From a bacterium (lineage in GTDB: Bacteria; Desulfobacterota; Binatia; HRBIN30; CADEER01): DNA of 64,000 bases. The translations under genes and the position numbers were made by a program. The stretch covers positions 79,896 through 143,895 of the forward strand of contig JAUIGL010000007.1 in assembly GCA_030430165.1 (NCBI GenBank), given 5' to 3'. Positions 30,609 to 39,474 of the stretch are shown piece by piece (position 1 is the stretch's first letter; each line of letters starts with the position of its first letter). The notes below the pieces were generated by a model. That model was given only the letters and a program-made list of their open reading frames with translations. It was not told where the DNA came from and ran no database searches.

Positions 30609-31336
30609 GCGAGCAGGCGGCCGCCGTCGACGGGGAGCTGCACTCCCGTCAGGTAGTCGTTCTCGAGCAGGAACAGGGCCGCCTTGGCGATGTCGTCGGC
30701 CGATCCTTCGCGGCGCAGCAGGGTGTTGCCGATCTCGCGCTGCTTCGCCTCTTCGGGGTAGTCGTCGGGAAAGAGAACCGGTCCGGGGAGGATCGTGTTG
30801 ACGCGCACCCGCGGCGCCAGCTCGCGCGCCAGCTTGCGGGCGTGGTGCAGCAGGCGGCTCTTGGAGACGCAGTAGGGGACGTAGTCGGCCCACGGCCGGA
30901 CGGCGGCGACGTCGGCTATCGCCACGATCGAGCCGGCTCCACGCTGCACCATCGCCGGGCCGATCAGGCTCGCCGGGACCCGGAACGTTTCGAAGTTGCC
31001 GCGCATCATGAACTGCCAGTCGTCGTCGGTCACCTGGTTCGGCGGTGTCCGCCGAAACACGCCGGCGGCGGCGACCCAGGCATCGAGCGGCCCCAGCTCG
31101 GCCTCGACCTGCTGCAGCATGTCGCCGACCTCGGCAGAGTCGGCGGCGTCGGCGCCGACTCGCATCGCCCGGCTGCCGCCGTCGCGGATCTCGGCTTCGG
31201 TGGCGATCGCGGCTTCTTCGGAGCTGTGGAAGTGGACCGCGACATTGGCGCCGCGGTTGGCGACGGCGAGGGCGATCGCCCGCCCCAATCGGCGTGCGCC
31301 GCCGCTGACGAGTACGGCTTTTCCGCGCAGGTCCAT
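30605..31336 (-). CDS. SDR-family oxidoreductase (pteridine reductase/FabG-like)
   Basis: The 243-aa short-chain dehydrogenase has the nucleotide-binding SGGARRLGRA (TGxxxGxG variant, residues 11-20) and the catalytic YxxxK as YCVSK. The usual NNAG is replaced by AAAGVF. The ARR-type N-terminal loop is typical of NADPH-dependent pteridine reductase-like SDRs. It overlaps the next SDR gene upstream (TGATG) and trmB downstream (ATGA), so the three are translationally coupled. The substrate is unknown. Confidence 0.85.
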   Translation of the reverse strand: MDLRGKAVLVSGGARRLGRAIALAVANRGANVAVHFHSSEEAAIATEAEIRDGGSRAMRVGADAADSAEVGDMLQQVEAELGPLDAWVAAAGVFRRTPPNQVTDDDWQFMMRGNFETFRVPASLIGPAMVQRGAGSIVAIADVAAVRPWADYVPYCVSKSRLLHHARKLARELAPRVRVNTILPGPVLFPDDYPEEAKQREIGNTLLRREGSADDIAKAALFLLENDYLTGVQLPVDGGRLLA

Positions 31337-32049
31337 CAGCGCCGGGAGAGAGGATCGCTCAGCGGCTCGAGTGTGATCTCACTCGGGCAGCAGCGGTGCG
31401 ATGCGGTGAGCGCGCCGAGCACCGCTTCGGCGACGTCGTCGGGCTGCAAGAACCGAGCGCGGTCGACCTTGCGGTTGGCGGGCACGAAGGCGGTGTCGAC
31501 GTAGCCGGGGTAGAGCGAGCAGACGCGGATGTCGGTCGCTCCGACTTCCTCGCGCAGCGACTCGGTAAAGCCGCGCAGCCCGGCCTTGGCGGCGGCGTAG
31601 CCGGTTTCGCGGGCGCGGCCGAGGCGCGCCGCGGGCGACAGGATCTGCACGATGGCGCCGCTGTCGCGTTCCAGCATCTGCGGCAGCAGGCGGCGACAGA
31701 TTTCGATCGGCGCCCACAGGCAGACCTCGAGAGTTCGCTGCAGGTCTTCGGCGCGCATGTGGTGCAGCGCCGTGCGCGGCGGCGCCCAGCCGGCGTTGTT
31801 GACGACGATGTCGACGGCGTCGAGCTCGCCGAGCATCTCGGCGAGGGCCGCGCGGTCGGTCAGGTCGCACGGACGCATCGTCAGTTCGCCGTCCGCCGCC
31901 GCGGCGACCTCGGCGAGGGCCGAAGCGTCGCGCCCTGTGGCAACGACGCGCGCGCCGGCGCCGGCGAGACGCAGGGCGATGGCGCGGCCGATGCCGCGGC
32001 TGGCGCCGGTGACCAGAGCGGTTTGGCCGAGGATGGCGGAATCCCGCAT
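31336..32049 (-). CDS. SDR-family oxidoreductase
   Basis: This 237-aa classical short-chain dehydrogenase carries TGASRGIG (cofactor loop), NNAGW and YAAAK (catalytic Tyr/Lys). The C-terminus lists RKVDRARFLQPDDVAEAVLGAL, typical of acyl or sterol SDRs with unassigned substrates. Its stop codon overlaps the ATG of the following SDR. It is the first gene of the SDR-SDR-trmB group; 51 bp separate it from the malic enzyme gene. Confidence 0.87.
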   Translation of the reverse strand: MRDSAILGQTALVTGASRGIGRAIALRLAGAGARVVATGRDASALAEVAAAADGELTMRPCDLTDRAALAEMLGELDAVDIVVNNAGWAPPRTALHHMRAEDLQRTLEVCLWAPIEICRRLLPQMLERDSGAIVQILSPAARLGRARETGYAAAKAGLRGFTESLREEVGATDIRVCSLYPGYVDTAFVPANRKVDRARFLQPDDVAEAVLGALTASHRCCPSEITLEPLSDPLSRR

Positions 32050-32100
32050 GGCGGTAGTTTCGCCCTCTGCGGCAGCGACCTCAAGCCGGTCGCGGCCGGC

Positions 32101-33285
32101 TCAGCGGCAGACGCCGGACTTGCGAGCGGCTTCGGCGACCGCCAGACCGATGTTGCTGGCGACGCCCTTGTCGAGCGGTTGCGGCAGGATTCGTTCGGGC
32201 GAAGGCTCGAGCACTTCCTTGGCCAGCGCCTGGGCGGCGGCGATTTTCATCTCGTCGTTGATCACCTTGGCCTTGGCGTCGAGCGCGCCGCGGAAGATCC
32301 CGGGGAACGCCAGCACGTTGTTGATCTGGTTGGGGAAGTCGCTGCGTCCGGTGCCGACCACCGCGGCGCCGGCCTCGTGGGCCAGGTGGGGCATGATCTC
32401 CGGCGTCGGGTTGGCCATCGCCAGGATGATCGGGTGCGGCTTCATCGAGCGCACCATGTCCTGGTCGACCAGGCCGGCCATCGACAGTCCGATGAAGACG
32501 TCGGCGCCGCGGATTGCGTCCGCCAGCCCGCCGTGCACCCCCTCGCGGTTGGTCACTTCGGCGAGCTCGGCCTTGTACGGATTGAGGTCGGTGCGGTCCT
32601 TGTGGACGATCCCCTTGGAGTCGCAGAGGATGATGTCGCCGGCCTTGCCGGTGTGGCCGGTCTCGCCGGCGCTGATGATCAGCTTGGCGCAGGCGATCGC
32701 CGACGCGCCCGAGCCGTTGAATACGATCTTGCAGTCCTCGATCTTCTTGCCGGCGACCCTGAGCGCGTTGAGCAGCGCGGCATGGGTGACCACGGCGGTT
32801 CCGTGTTGGTCGTCGTGGAAGACCGGGATGCCGAGATCCTGCAGCTGCGACTCGACCTCGAAGCAGCGCGGTGCCGAGATGTCCTCGAGGTTGATGCCGC
32901 CGAACACCGGCGCGATCGCGCGCACCGCGGTGACGATCTCGTCGACGTCCTGCGTCGCCAGGCAGATCGGGAAGCCGTCGATGTCGGCGAACTCCTTGAA
33001 CAGAACCGCCTTGCCTTCCATCACCGGCAGCGACGCCTCCGCTCCCAGGTTGCCGAGACCGAGAATGGCCGAGCCGTCGGATACGATGGCGACCGTGTTG
33101 CGCTTGATCGTCAGGTCGTAGACGCGCTCCGGGTGCTCGTGGATCTCCGTGCACACGGCGGCGACGCCGGGGGTGTAGGCGATGCTCAGGTCCTCGCGGG
33201 TTTGAACCGGGACCTTGCTTTGCACGGCGAGCTTGCCGTGCAGTCGTTCGTGAACCTCGATCGACTTGCGATCGTAATCACTCAT
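32101..33285 (-). CDS. Malic enzyme (oxaloacetate-decarboxylating malate dehydrogenase)
   Basis: The 394-aa protein converts malate to pyruvate and CO2 with reduction of NAD(P). It has the LSIAYTPGVA N-terminal active-site segment, the metal-binding FHDDQHGTAVV and the dinucleotide-binding FNGSGASAIACAKL. It is of the short bacterial type, without the C-terminal phosphotransacetylase-like domain. The last gene of the thiolase-type neighbourhood, it could feed C4 acids from acyl-CoA assimilation into pyruvate. NAD versus NADP preference is not decidable here. Confidence 0.93.
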   Translation of the reverse strand: MSDYDRKSIEVHERLHGKLAVQSKVPVQTREDLSIAYTPGVAAVCTEIHEHPERVYDLTIKRNTVAIVSDGSAILGLGNLGAEASLPVMEGKAVLFKEFADIDGFPICLATQDVDEIVTAVRAIAPVFGGINLEDISAPRCFEVESQLQDLGIPVFHDDQHGTAVVTHAALLNALRVAGKKIEDCKIVFNGSGASAIACAKLIISAGETGHTGKAGDIILCDSKGIVHKDRTDLNPYKAELAEVTNREGVHGGLADAIRGADVFIGLSMAGLVDQDMVRSMKPHPIILAMANPTPEIMPHLAHEAGAAVVGTGRSDFPNQINNVLAFPGIFRGALDAKAKVINDEMKIAAAQALAKEVLEPSPERILPQPLDKGVASNIGLAVAEAARKSGVCR

Positions 33286-33372
33286 CCGGGGCGGCCTCGA
33301 GCGTTCAGGTTGAAAAGTTCGCCAGGGCGAATCGGGTGGGAGTGCGGATGCGCTCGTGTATGGCCGAACCGA

Positions 33373-34602
33373 TCAGTGGCCGACGATGAAGCAGCAGCTG
33401 GTGGTGCCGCTGCCGCCGATGTTCAGCGTCGCGATCGTCTTGGCGTTGTCCACCTGGTAGTCGCCGGCGTTGCCCTGAACCTGCTTGTGGGCGTCGAGCA
33501 GTTGGCGACAACCGGTCGCGCCGACCGGGTGCCCGGCGCCGATCAGGCCGCCGCTCGGGTTGATCGGCGTCTTGCCGCCGATCTCGATGACGCCTTCCTC
33601 GACCGCCTTCCAGGACTCGCCCGGCTTGGTCAGACCGAAGTGGTCGATCGCCATGTACTCCGAGGTGGTGAAGCAGTCGTGGGTCTCGATCGCGTCGACG
33701 TCGTCGACACCGGAAAGACCTGCGCGCTCGAAAGCGTCGACGATGGCGCGGCGGGTGTGCGGCAGCACGTACTCGTTGTCGGCGCTCTCGGCGACCTTGG
33801 TGGTGAACTCGATCGGCGCGGTGCGGTGCCCCCAGCCGAGGATGCGCGGCAGGCTGTCGACGTCGATGCCGCGCTGGCTGGCGTACTTTTCAGCGCCCTT
33901 GCGCGAGGCGAGGAAGAGGGCGACGGCGCCGTCGGTGACCTGCGAGCAGTCGGAGACCTTGATGCGGCCGCCGATGACGCTGTTGAACTTGTCGGTCGAG
34001 TTGGCGTGCTCCTCGGTCATGTACCAGCTGCGGGTCTGCGCCAGCGGGTTGCGCTTGGCGTTGGAGTAGTTCACCGCCGAGATCTGCGCCAGGTGCTCGT
34101 CCTTGAGCCCGTAGCGCTTGTCGTACTCGTCGCCGAGTCGTCCGAAGAGCTTGGGGAAGGGAAAGTCGACGCCTTCGGCCTCGCGCTCGTACCAGGCGGC
34201 GGTGCCGAGATAGTCGCCGCCGGTCTTCGGATCGACCGTCTTCATCTGCTCGACGCCGACCACCATCGCGGTGTCGTAGCGCCCGGCTTCGATCTCCGCC
34301 GAAGCGGCGAGCAGGGCGATGCTGCCGGAGGCGCAGGCCGCCTCGTGGCGAGCGGTGGGAAGTCCGGAGAACGCCGGATTGGCGTCCACCAGGAAAGCGC
34401 CGAGGTGCCCCTGCATCGAGTACAGCTCGGCGGCGAAGTTGCCGACGTGGCCGACTTCGATGCTCTCGGGGTCGATACCCGTTTCGGAAAGCCCGCCCTC
34501 CACGGCCTCGCGGATCATGGCCATGATGTGCTTGTTTTCCTTGGTCCAGTTGCGCGCGAAATCGGTCTGATAACCGCCTAGGACGTAAACGGGCTCGGCC
34601 AT
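33373..34602 (-). CDS. Thiolase family protein (acetyl-CoA acetyltransferase/SCP-x-like)
   Basis: The 409-aa thiolase has nucleophile C90 in HEAACASGS, a C-terminal GAGHPVGATG motif and the NIGGSGTT glycine-rich loop. The second catalytic Cys position near the end reads SCCFIVGH. The sequence is closer to lipid-transfer/SCP-x-type thiolases than to FadA: the N-terminus MAEPVYVLGGYQTDF and the HDCFT motif (ETHDCFTTSEY) are characteristic. It lies 101 bp after the 3-hydroxyacyl-CoA dehydrogenase gene on the same strand, so the two can carry out the last two steps of a beta-oxidation cycle or act in reverse. Confidence 0.9.
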   Translation of the reverse strand: MAEPVYVLGGYQTDFARNWTKENKHIMAMIREAVEGGLSETGIDPESIEVGHVGNFAAELYSMQGHLGAFLVDANPAFSGLPTARHEAACASGSIALLAASAEIEAGRYDTAMVVGVEQMKTVDPKTGGDYLGTAAWYEREAEGVDFPFPKLFGRLGDEYDKRYGLKDEHLAQISAVNYSNAKRNPLAQTRSWYMTEEHANSTDKFNSVIGGRIKVSDCSQVTDGAVALFLASRKGAEKYASQRGIDVDSLPRILGWGHRTAPIEFTTKVAESADNEYVLPHTRRAIVDAFERAGLSGVDDVDAIETHDCFTTSEYMAIDHFGLTKPGESWKAVEEGVIEIGGKTPINPSGGLIGAGHPVGATGCRQLLDAHKQVQGNAGDYQVDNAKTIATLNIGGSGTTSCCFIVGH

Positions 34603-34703
34603 GACAACTCCTTCGGTTGGAAAGCTACGCGAATATTACAAAAGATTATCTCTCAGGTCGGCAATCCGGGCAACCGGGGTCCGTCGATCGTGGAGTTTTC
34701 GCT

Positions 34704-36011
34704 TCAGGATGCGAAGAATCGGCCCCGGTTGACGTGCGGCTCGTTGAACAGCGGCTGGTCGGCGGGCGCCTTGGCCAGCACTTCCGGAACCTCGAGGCCG
34801 CACTTCTCGATCTGGGCGATCGTCGTCTTGATGCCGATCGCGTCGGCGAGCACGGTCGGCGGCGCCCAGTTGAAGCCGAAGCCCATGATACGGTCGACGT
34901 CGCGCGCCTGCTCGACGACCTCGCCCTGGCCGACGCGGTTGAGGGCGTAGCTGACGTAGCCGAAGATCACCTTGCGCGCGATGTCGGCTTCCGGGCCCTT
35001 GGCGTCGACGAAGAGCTGCATCGCCTCCTGGTAGCGGCCGACGCGGTGCAGCTTGCCCATCGCTTCGATGAACTCGACCGGCTCGACCTTGGTGTCGCCC
35101 GGCGCCTTGTAGTCGCCGGTGGCGGGGTCGAGGGTGTAGCGAACGTTCTTGCCGCTTTCCTTGACGCGCCGATAGAAGCCGCCCTTGGCGCCGGTCTTGT
35201 TGCCGAGGTGGCCGTTGGCGACCAGCTTCTCGACGTAGCCGGGCAGGGCGAAGGCGGCGTGCGCCTCGTCCTTGGTGTTGGCGTGCACGTTGTCGACGAT
35301 CGCCTTGTGGACGTCGAGCCCGACCAGGTCGACGGTGGCGAGCGGCTGCATGGCGCGGCCGGTGTAGGGGCCGATCAGGTAATCCATCTTGGCGATGCCG
35401 TGCTCTTCGGCGAGCTGGGCAACCTCGTTCAGCACCTTGAAACCGACGCGGTTGCCGGCAAAGGCGGGCAGGTCGCGACAGACGGTGACGACGCGGCCGA
35501 AGCGGCTCTCGAGCATCTCGACGATCGGCGCCACCAGCGACGGGTCGGTGCCGTTGTGCGGGATCACCTCGGTGCCGACGATCACATTGGGCGGATTGAA
35601 CAGGTGGATGCCGAGGAAGTGCTTGGCGAAGCTGTCGTCACCGGCGGCGGCCATCTCGGTGATCGACAGGCCCGACGATACCGTCGCGACGATCGAGTCG
35701 GGTTGGCGCGCCTTGGTGACGCGGCCGAAGAATTCCTTCTTGATGTCGAGGTCCTCGGCGAGCGCCTCGAAGATCAGATCGGCGCCGGCGACCGCGGACT
35801 CGAGGTCGGCCTCGTAGCTGCCGACTTTCATCAAGTCGCCGATCGTCGCCGACTTGGCCATCCCCTGCGCGGATTCTAGGCCGGCCTGGGCTTTGTCAGC
35901 GCTTCGCGCCAGCAGGGTAACCTCACACCCGCCGGCGGCGAAGACCTCGGCGCTGCCCGCGCCCATCGTTCCATTGGCGCCCAGAACGACGACTTTCTGG
36001 ATATCTCTCAT
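34704..36011 (-). CDS. 3-hydroxyacyl-CoA dehydrogenase family protein
   Basis: From ATG at 36011 the protein has 435 aa and begins MRDIQKVVVLGANGTMGAG, the NAD-binding GxxGxMGxG loop. IHLFNPP contains the HxFNP catalytic segment, and LPAFAGNRVGFKVLNE is the usual family linker (VANRL-like). The C-terminal half has the 3HCDH helical domain. The frame extends upstream to 36176 without a plausible start; 36011 is preceded by AAGGAGTTTCTATA and gives the standard N-terminus. It oxidises L-3-hydroxyacyl-CoA to 3-ketoacyl-CoA for the adjacent thiolase. Confidence 0.9.
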   Translation of the reverse strand: MRDIQKVVVLGANGTMGAGSAEVFAAGGCEVTLLARSADKAQAGLESAQGMAKSATIGDLMKVGSYEADLESAVAGADLIFEALAEDLDIKKEFFGRVTKARQPDSIVATVSSGLSITEMAAAGDDSFAKHFLGIHLFNPPNVIVGTEVIPHNGTDPSLVAPIVEMLESRFGRVVTVCRDLPAFAGNRVGFKVLNEVAQLAEEHGIAKMDYLIGPYTGRAMQPLATVDLVGLDVHKAIVDNVHANTKDEAHAAFALPGYVEKLVANGHLGNKTGAKGGFYRRVKESGKNVRYTLDPATGDYKAPGDTKVEPVEFIEAMGKLHRVGRYQEAMQLFVDAKGPEADIARKVIFGYVSYALNRVGQGEVVEQARDVDRIMGFGFNWAPPTVLADAIGIKTTIAQIEKCGLEVPEVLAKAPADQPLFNEPHVNRGRFFAS

Positions 36012-36163
36012 TATAGAAACTCCTTCTGCCGGGATGGCTGGCGTGAACCGTCGTGAGTCGCATTTTTCCCCGGCCAAGACAACCCGAGCCGGACTGGGGG
36101 AACTGAGCCGGTTTGGCTCAAGACCGCGATTCCTTAGGGGCGCCGGCGAAACCCGAATCCCGT

Positions 36164-36284
36164 CCCCCCTTACCAAGGGGGGACTTCAGGGGGGTCGCCT
36201 GGAAGGCGGTTGGCCGGGAACATGAGCTCCCTGCGTAGCGGTTTTACCTCCCCCCAGCCCCCTCCTTGGGAAGGAGGGGGAATC
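36164..36284 (-). repeat. Composite palindromic repeat, copy 2 (inverted)
   Basis: 36164-36195 is the exact complement of the 32-bp repeats at 29830 and 43633. A second GC-rich palindromic motif follows at about 36246-36284 (CCCCCTCCTTGGGAAGGAGG). The two motifs sit in the same order, read on the minus strand, as at 43561-43664. The element fills most of the space between the divergent dehydrogenase and mutase genes. Confidence 0.85.
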
Positions 36285-36365
36285 GGTAAGGAGGGCCCGG
36301 CCTAGGGGTGGGCTCGAGCGGGGCGGGCTTGCCCTGGGCCGGGGCGCCCCGGTACTTTTGGCCTC

Positions 36366-38321
36366 ATGTCCGAACGCAGAGCTCCCTGGCTGATGAGAAC
36401 CTACGCGGGACACAGCGACCCCGCGGCGGCGAATCGATTGTTCCGCACCAACCTTGCCAAGGGGCAAACCGGGCTCAGCGTCGCCTTCGACCTGCCAACC
36501 CAGACCGGCTACGACTCCGACCACCCGATGGCGGAGGGCGAGGTCGGCAAGGTCGGGGTGCCGATCTGCCACATCGCCGACATGGAGGCGCTGTTCGACC
36601 AGATCCCGCTGGCGCAGATGAACACGTCGATGACGATCAACGCGCCGGCGCCCTGGTTGCTGGCGCTCTATGCGGCGACGGCGGAGCGGCAGGGGGCCGA
36701 CACGTCGGGGTTGCGCGGAACCACGCAGAACGACGTTCTCAAGGAGTTCCTGTCGCGCGGGACCTACATCTTCCCGCCGGAGCCGTCGCTGCGTCTGACC
36801 GCCGACACCATCGAGTACACGGTCGGCAACATTCCCAAGTGGAACCCGATGAACGTCTGCAGCTACCACCTGCAGGAGGCGGGAGCGACGCCGGTGCAGG
36901 AGATCGCGTTCTCGCTGGCCAACGCCTTCGCCGTGCTCGATCGGGTGAAGGACCGCCCCGGAGTTCCGGTCGACGACGTCGTCGCGCGGCTGTCGTTCTT
37001 CGTCAACGCCGGCATCCGCTTCATCGAAGAGCTGTGCAAGCTCAAGGTGATGACGCGCCTGTGGAATCGGCTCACCGAGGAGCGCTACGGCGTCGAGGAT
37101 CCGAAGAAGCGCCGCTTTCGCTACGGGGTTCAGGTGAACTCCCTCGGGCTGACGGCGCAGCAGCCGGAGAACAACGTGCAGCGCATCGTTCTCGAGATGC
37201 TCGCGGTCACTCTTTCGAAGGAGGCGCGAGCGCGCTCGGTGCAGCTGCCGGCGTGGAACGAGGCGCTCGGCTTGCCGCGCCCGTGGGACCAGCAGTGGTC
37301 GCTGCGCGTGCAACAGGTGCTCGCCTTCGAGACCGACCTGCTCGACTACGAGAACGACATCTTCGACGGCTCGACGGTGATCGAGAAGAAGTGCGCCGAT
37401 CTCGAGGCGGCGGCGCTGGCCGAGCTCGAATCGATCGAGAAGCAGGGCGGAGCCGCACAGGCGATCGATTCGATGAAGCAGGCGCTGGTCGCTTCCCATG
37501 CCGAGCGCCAGCGCAAGATCGAGGCCGGCGATATCGCCGTGATCGGCGTCAACGAATTCACCGAGTGCGAGCCCTCGCCGCTGGTCTCGGGCGGTCTCGA
37601 GAGCATCGTCACGGTCGACCCGGATGCCGCGCGCGGGCAGATCGAGCGGCTGCAGGCGTTTCGCGCCGGGCGCAACCAGGCAGACGTCGACGCCGCGCTG
37701 GCCAATCTCGCCGACGCCGCCAAGAACGGTTCCAACATCATGCCGCCGTCGATCCGCGCCGCTCAGGCGGGGGTGACCACCGGAGAATGGGCGGGCACGC
37801 TGCGCGAGGTGTTCGGCGAATTCCGCGCGCCGACCGGCCTGCAGGGGGCGAGCGTCGCGCCGCGCACCGACGTGCTCGCGGAGCTGCAAGCGCGCACCAA
37901 GAAGGTCGCCGACAAGGTCGGCCGGCCGCTCAAGCTGCTGGTTGGCAAGCCCGGGCTGGACGGACACTCGAACGGCGCCGAGCAGGTGGCGGTGCGCGCC
38001 AAGGACGCCGGCTTCGAGGTTGTCTACCAGGGAATCCGGCTGACCCCGGAGCAGATCGTCGCCTCGGCGCTCGAAGAAGACGTCGACGCCATCGGTCTGT
38101 CGATCCACTCGGGCTCGCACATGACGCTGGTGCCGCGCATCACGGAGCTGCTGCGCGAGCAGGGCGGTGAAGGGATTCCGGTGATCGTCGGCGGAATCAT
38201 CCCGGATGAGGACCGAGCCAAGCTGCGCGAAGCGGGAGTCGCCGGAATCTACACGCCGGGCGAGTCGACACTGAGCGAGATCATCGGCGACATTGCCGAG
38301 ATGATCGGTCAGCGGGGTTGA
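36366..38321 (+). CDS. meaA: MeaA-type coenzyme-B12 acyl-CoA mutase (ethylmalonyl-CoA mutase-like)
   Basis: The 651-aa protein is a single-chain fusion of a TIM-barrel acyl-CoA mutase domain (about 1-505) and a B12-binding domain (about 515-650) with the cobalt-ligand motif D532-G-H534-S-N-G537. The N-terminus RAPWLMRTYAGHSDP and stretches such as KGQTGLSVAFDLPTQTGYDSD and NPMNVCSYHLQEAGATPVQEI match MeaA, the (2R)-ethylmalonyl-CoA to (2S)-methylsuccinyl-CoA mutase of the ethylmalonyl-CoA pathway. Methylmalonyl-CoA mutase is less likely because the barrel starts directly with the RTYAG strand and the chain is short. It stands alone, divergent from the thiolase operon. No MeaB/ArgK chaperone gene is nearby. 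Confidence 0.88.
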   Translation: MSERRAPWLMRTYAGHSDPAAANRLFRTNLAKGQTGLSVAFDLPTQTGYDSDHPMAEGEVGKVGVPICHIADMEALFDQIPLAQMNTSMTINAPAPWLLALYAATAERQGADTSGLRGTTQNDVLKEFLSRGTYIFPPEPSLRLTADTIEYTVGNIPKWNPMNVCSYHLQEAGATPVQEIAFSLANAFAVLDRVKDRPGVPVDDVVARLSFFVNAGIRFIEELCKLKVMTRLWNRLTEERYGVEDPKKRRFRYGVQVNSLGLTAQQPENNVQRIVLEMLAVTLSKEARARSVQLPAWNEALGLPRPWDQQWSLRVQQVLAFETDLLDYENDIFDGSTVIEKKCADLEAAALAELESIEKQGGAAQAIDSMKQALVASHAERQRKIEAGDIAVIGVNEFTECEPSPLVSGGLESIVTVDPDAARGQIERLQAFRAGRNQADVDAALANLADAAKNGSNIMPPSIRAAQAGVTTGEWAGTLREVFGEFRAPTGLQGASVAPRTDVLAELQARTKKVADKVGRPLKLLVGKPGLDGHSNGAEQVAVRAKDAGFEVVYQGIRLTPEQIVASALEEDVDAIGLSIHSGSHMTLVPRITELLREQGGEGIPVIVGGIIPDEDRAKLREAGVAGIYTPGESTLSEIIGDIAEMIGQRG

Positions 38322-38350
38322 GGGTTTGCTGGGGTTCTGGCTTGCAGTGA

Positions 38351-38613
38351 ACTGATCAACGCCAAGGAGCAAAGGAGGTAAGGAGCGAAGGCCTCGTCGC
38401 CAGCCCGGTACCTTCGTGCTCAGTCGCCGACTGCTCGGCGTTGTCCAACCATTTCGGCAAGGGTCTCCAGAGCACCAGTAAACCTGGAGCCCCCTTTGCT
38501 CCTTCGCTCCTTTGCTCCTTGGCGTTGTTCAGTTGTCTGAAAGCCTGCCGACCAGAAAACCTGGGCCCCCTTTTCTCCTTCGCTCGTTTGCTCCTTAGCG
38601 TTGTTTAGTTGTC
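38351..38613. repeat. Cluster of three solo arms of the CAACTGAAC repeat family
   Basis: Arm 1 (38351-38390, plus) and arm 2 (38491-38537, minus) form an inverted pair around 100 bases. Arm 3 (38566-38613, minus) is a second copy in arm-2 orientation. Read outward-in, arm 2 starts GACAACTGAACAACGCCAAGG and arm 3 GGACAACTAAACAACGCTAAGG (first 20 bases considered). They share the outer end with the GxxExxY cassette arms and continue with AAGGAGCAAAGGAGCGAAGG tracts. No gene lies between them. Confidence 0.8.
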
Positions 38614-38623
38614 CGAGCCCCAA

Positions 38624-39424
38624 TTACTTGCCCTTGAAAACTGGTTCGCGGCGCTCGATGAAGGACTTTACTCCTTCTTCGGCGTCTTCCGAGTTGGCGA
38701 GTCGTTTTTGCACGGCGCGGAAGTCGGACCAGCAGGCTTCTTCGCCCTGGTCGGCGTAGAGGCGGGCCGAGGCCTTGGTCGCCTGGATCGCCAGCGGGGC
38801 GAGGAGCGCGATCTTTTCGCCGAGCTGGATCGCTCGCTCGAGTTGCATTCCGGCCGGGACGACTTCCTGCACCAGGCCGCAGCGGTGCGCCTCGTTGGCG
38901 TCGAACTCGTCGACGACGAGCAGGTGGTACATCGCGTTGCCCCAGCCGCCGCGCTCGACGAAGCGGAAGGTGGCGCCGCCGGTGGCCATGATGCCGCGTT
39001 TCGGCTCGAGCTGTGAGAAGCGGCAGTCGTCGGCCGCGACGACGATGTCGCCGGCGAGCATGACCTCGATGCCGGCGGTGTAGGTGATGCCGTGCACCGC
39101 GGTGATGATCGGCTTGCTGCAGCGGCGCGAGCGGTCGAGGGCGAACGGGTCGATCTTCTCGCCGTCGCCGACGTTCTCGTTGTTCTGCATGCGCGTGCGC
39201 CATTTGGGCAGGTCGAGCCCGGCGGTGAAGTGCTTGCCGTGGCCGAACAGGATGCCGACGCGCAGGTCGTCGTCGTTCTCGAGCTCGGTGTAGGCCTCGC
39301 CGAGCGCGCGCATCATGCGCGGCGTCAGCCCGTTGTACTTCTCGGGCCGGTCGAAGCCCATCAACAAGAGCGGGCCGCGCCGTTCGGTGGTGATTCCACC
39401 ATCCGCATGTCGTTCGTCGGTCAT
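38624..39424 (-). CDS. Enoyl-CoA hydratase/isomerase family protein
   Basis: The 266-aa crotonase-fold protein has GKHFTAGLDLPKW (first oxyanion-hole strand) and HGITYTAGIEVMLAGDIVVAADD (second). The glutamates of canonical enoyl-CoA hydratase are not clearly present: the second helix reads EPKRGIMATGGATFRF. Activity may therefore be isomerase or another crotonase reaction. Its C-terminus ERREPVFKGK is typical. It sits downstream of the MeaA gene but on the opposite strand, ahead of an SDR operon. Confidence 0.85.
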   Translation of the reverse strand: MTDERHADGGITTERRGPLLLMGFDRPEKYNGLTPRMMRALGEAYTELENDDDLRVGILFGHGKHFTAGLDLPKWRTRMQNNENVGDGEKIDPFALDRSRRCSKPIITAVHGITYTAGIEVMLAGDIVVAADDCRFSQLEPKRGIMATGGATFRFVERGGWGNAMYHLLVVDEFDANEAHRCGLVQEVVPAGMQLERAIQLGEKIALLAPLAIQATKASARLYADQGEEACWSDFRAVQKRLANSEDAEEGVKSFIERREPVFKGK

Positions 39425-39474
39425 TCGTTCGTCCTCCTCTGCCTGTGCCTATGCCCCTGCCCGTGCCTATCGGT

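Noticed and set aside
31396..34581. Long plus-strand open frame (over 1000 codons) antisense to SDR, malic enzyme and thiolase genes
   Set aside because: It is an artefact of high GC: the minus strand has complete, well conserved enzymes here, and the antisense translation is Arg/Gly/Ala/Val-rich without motifs.
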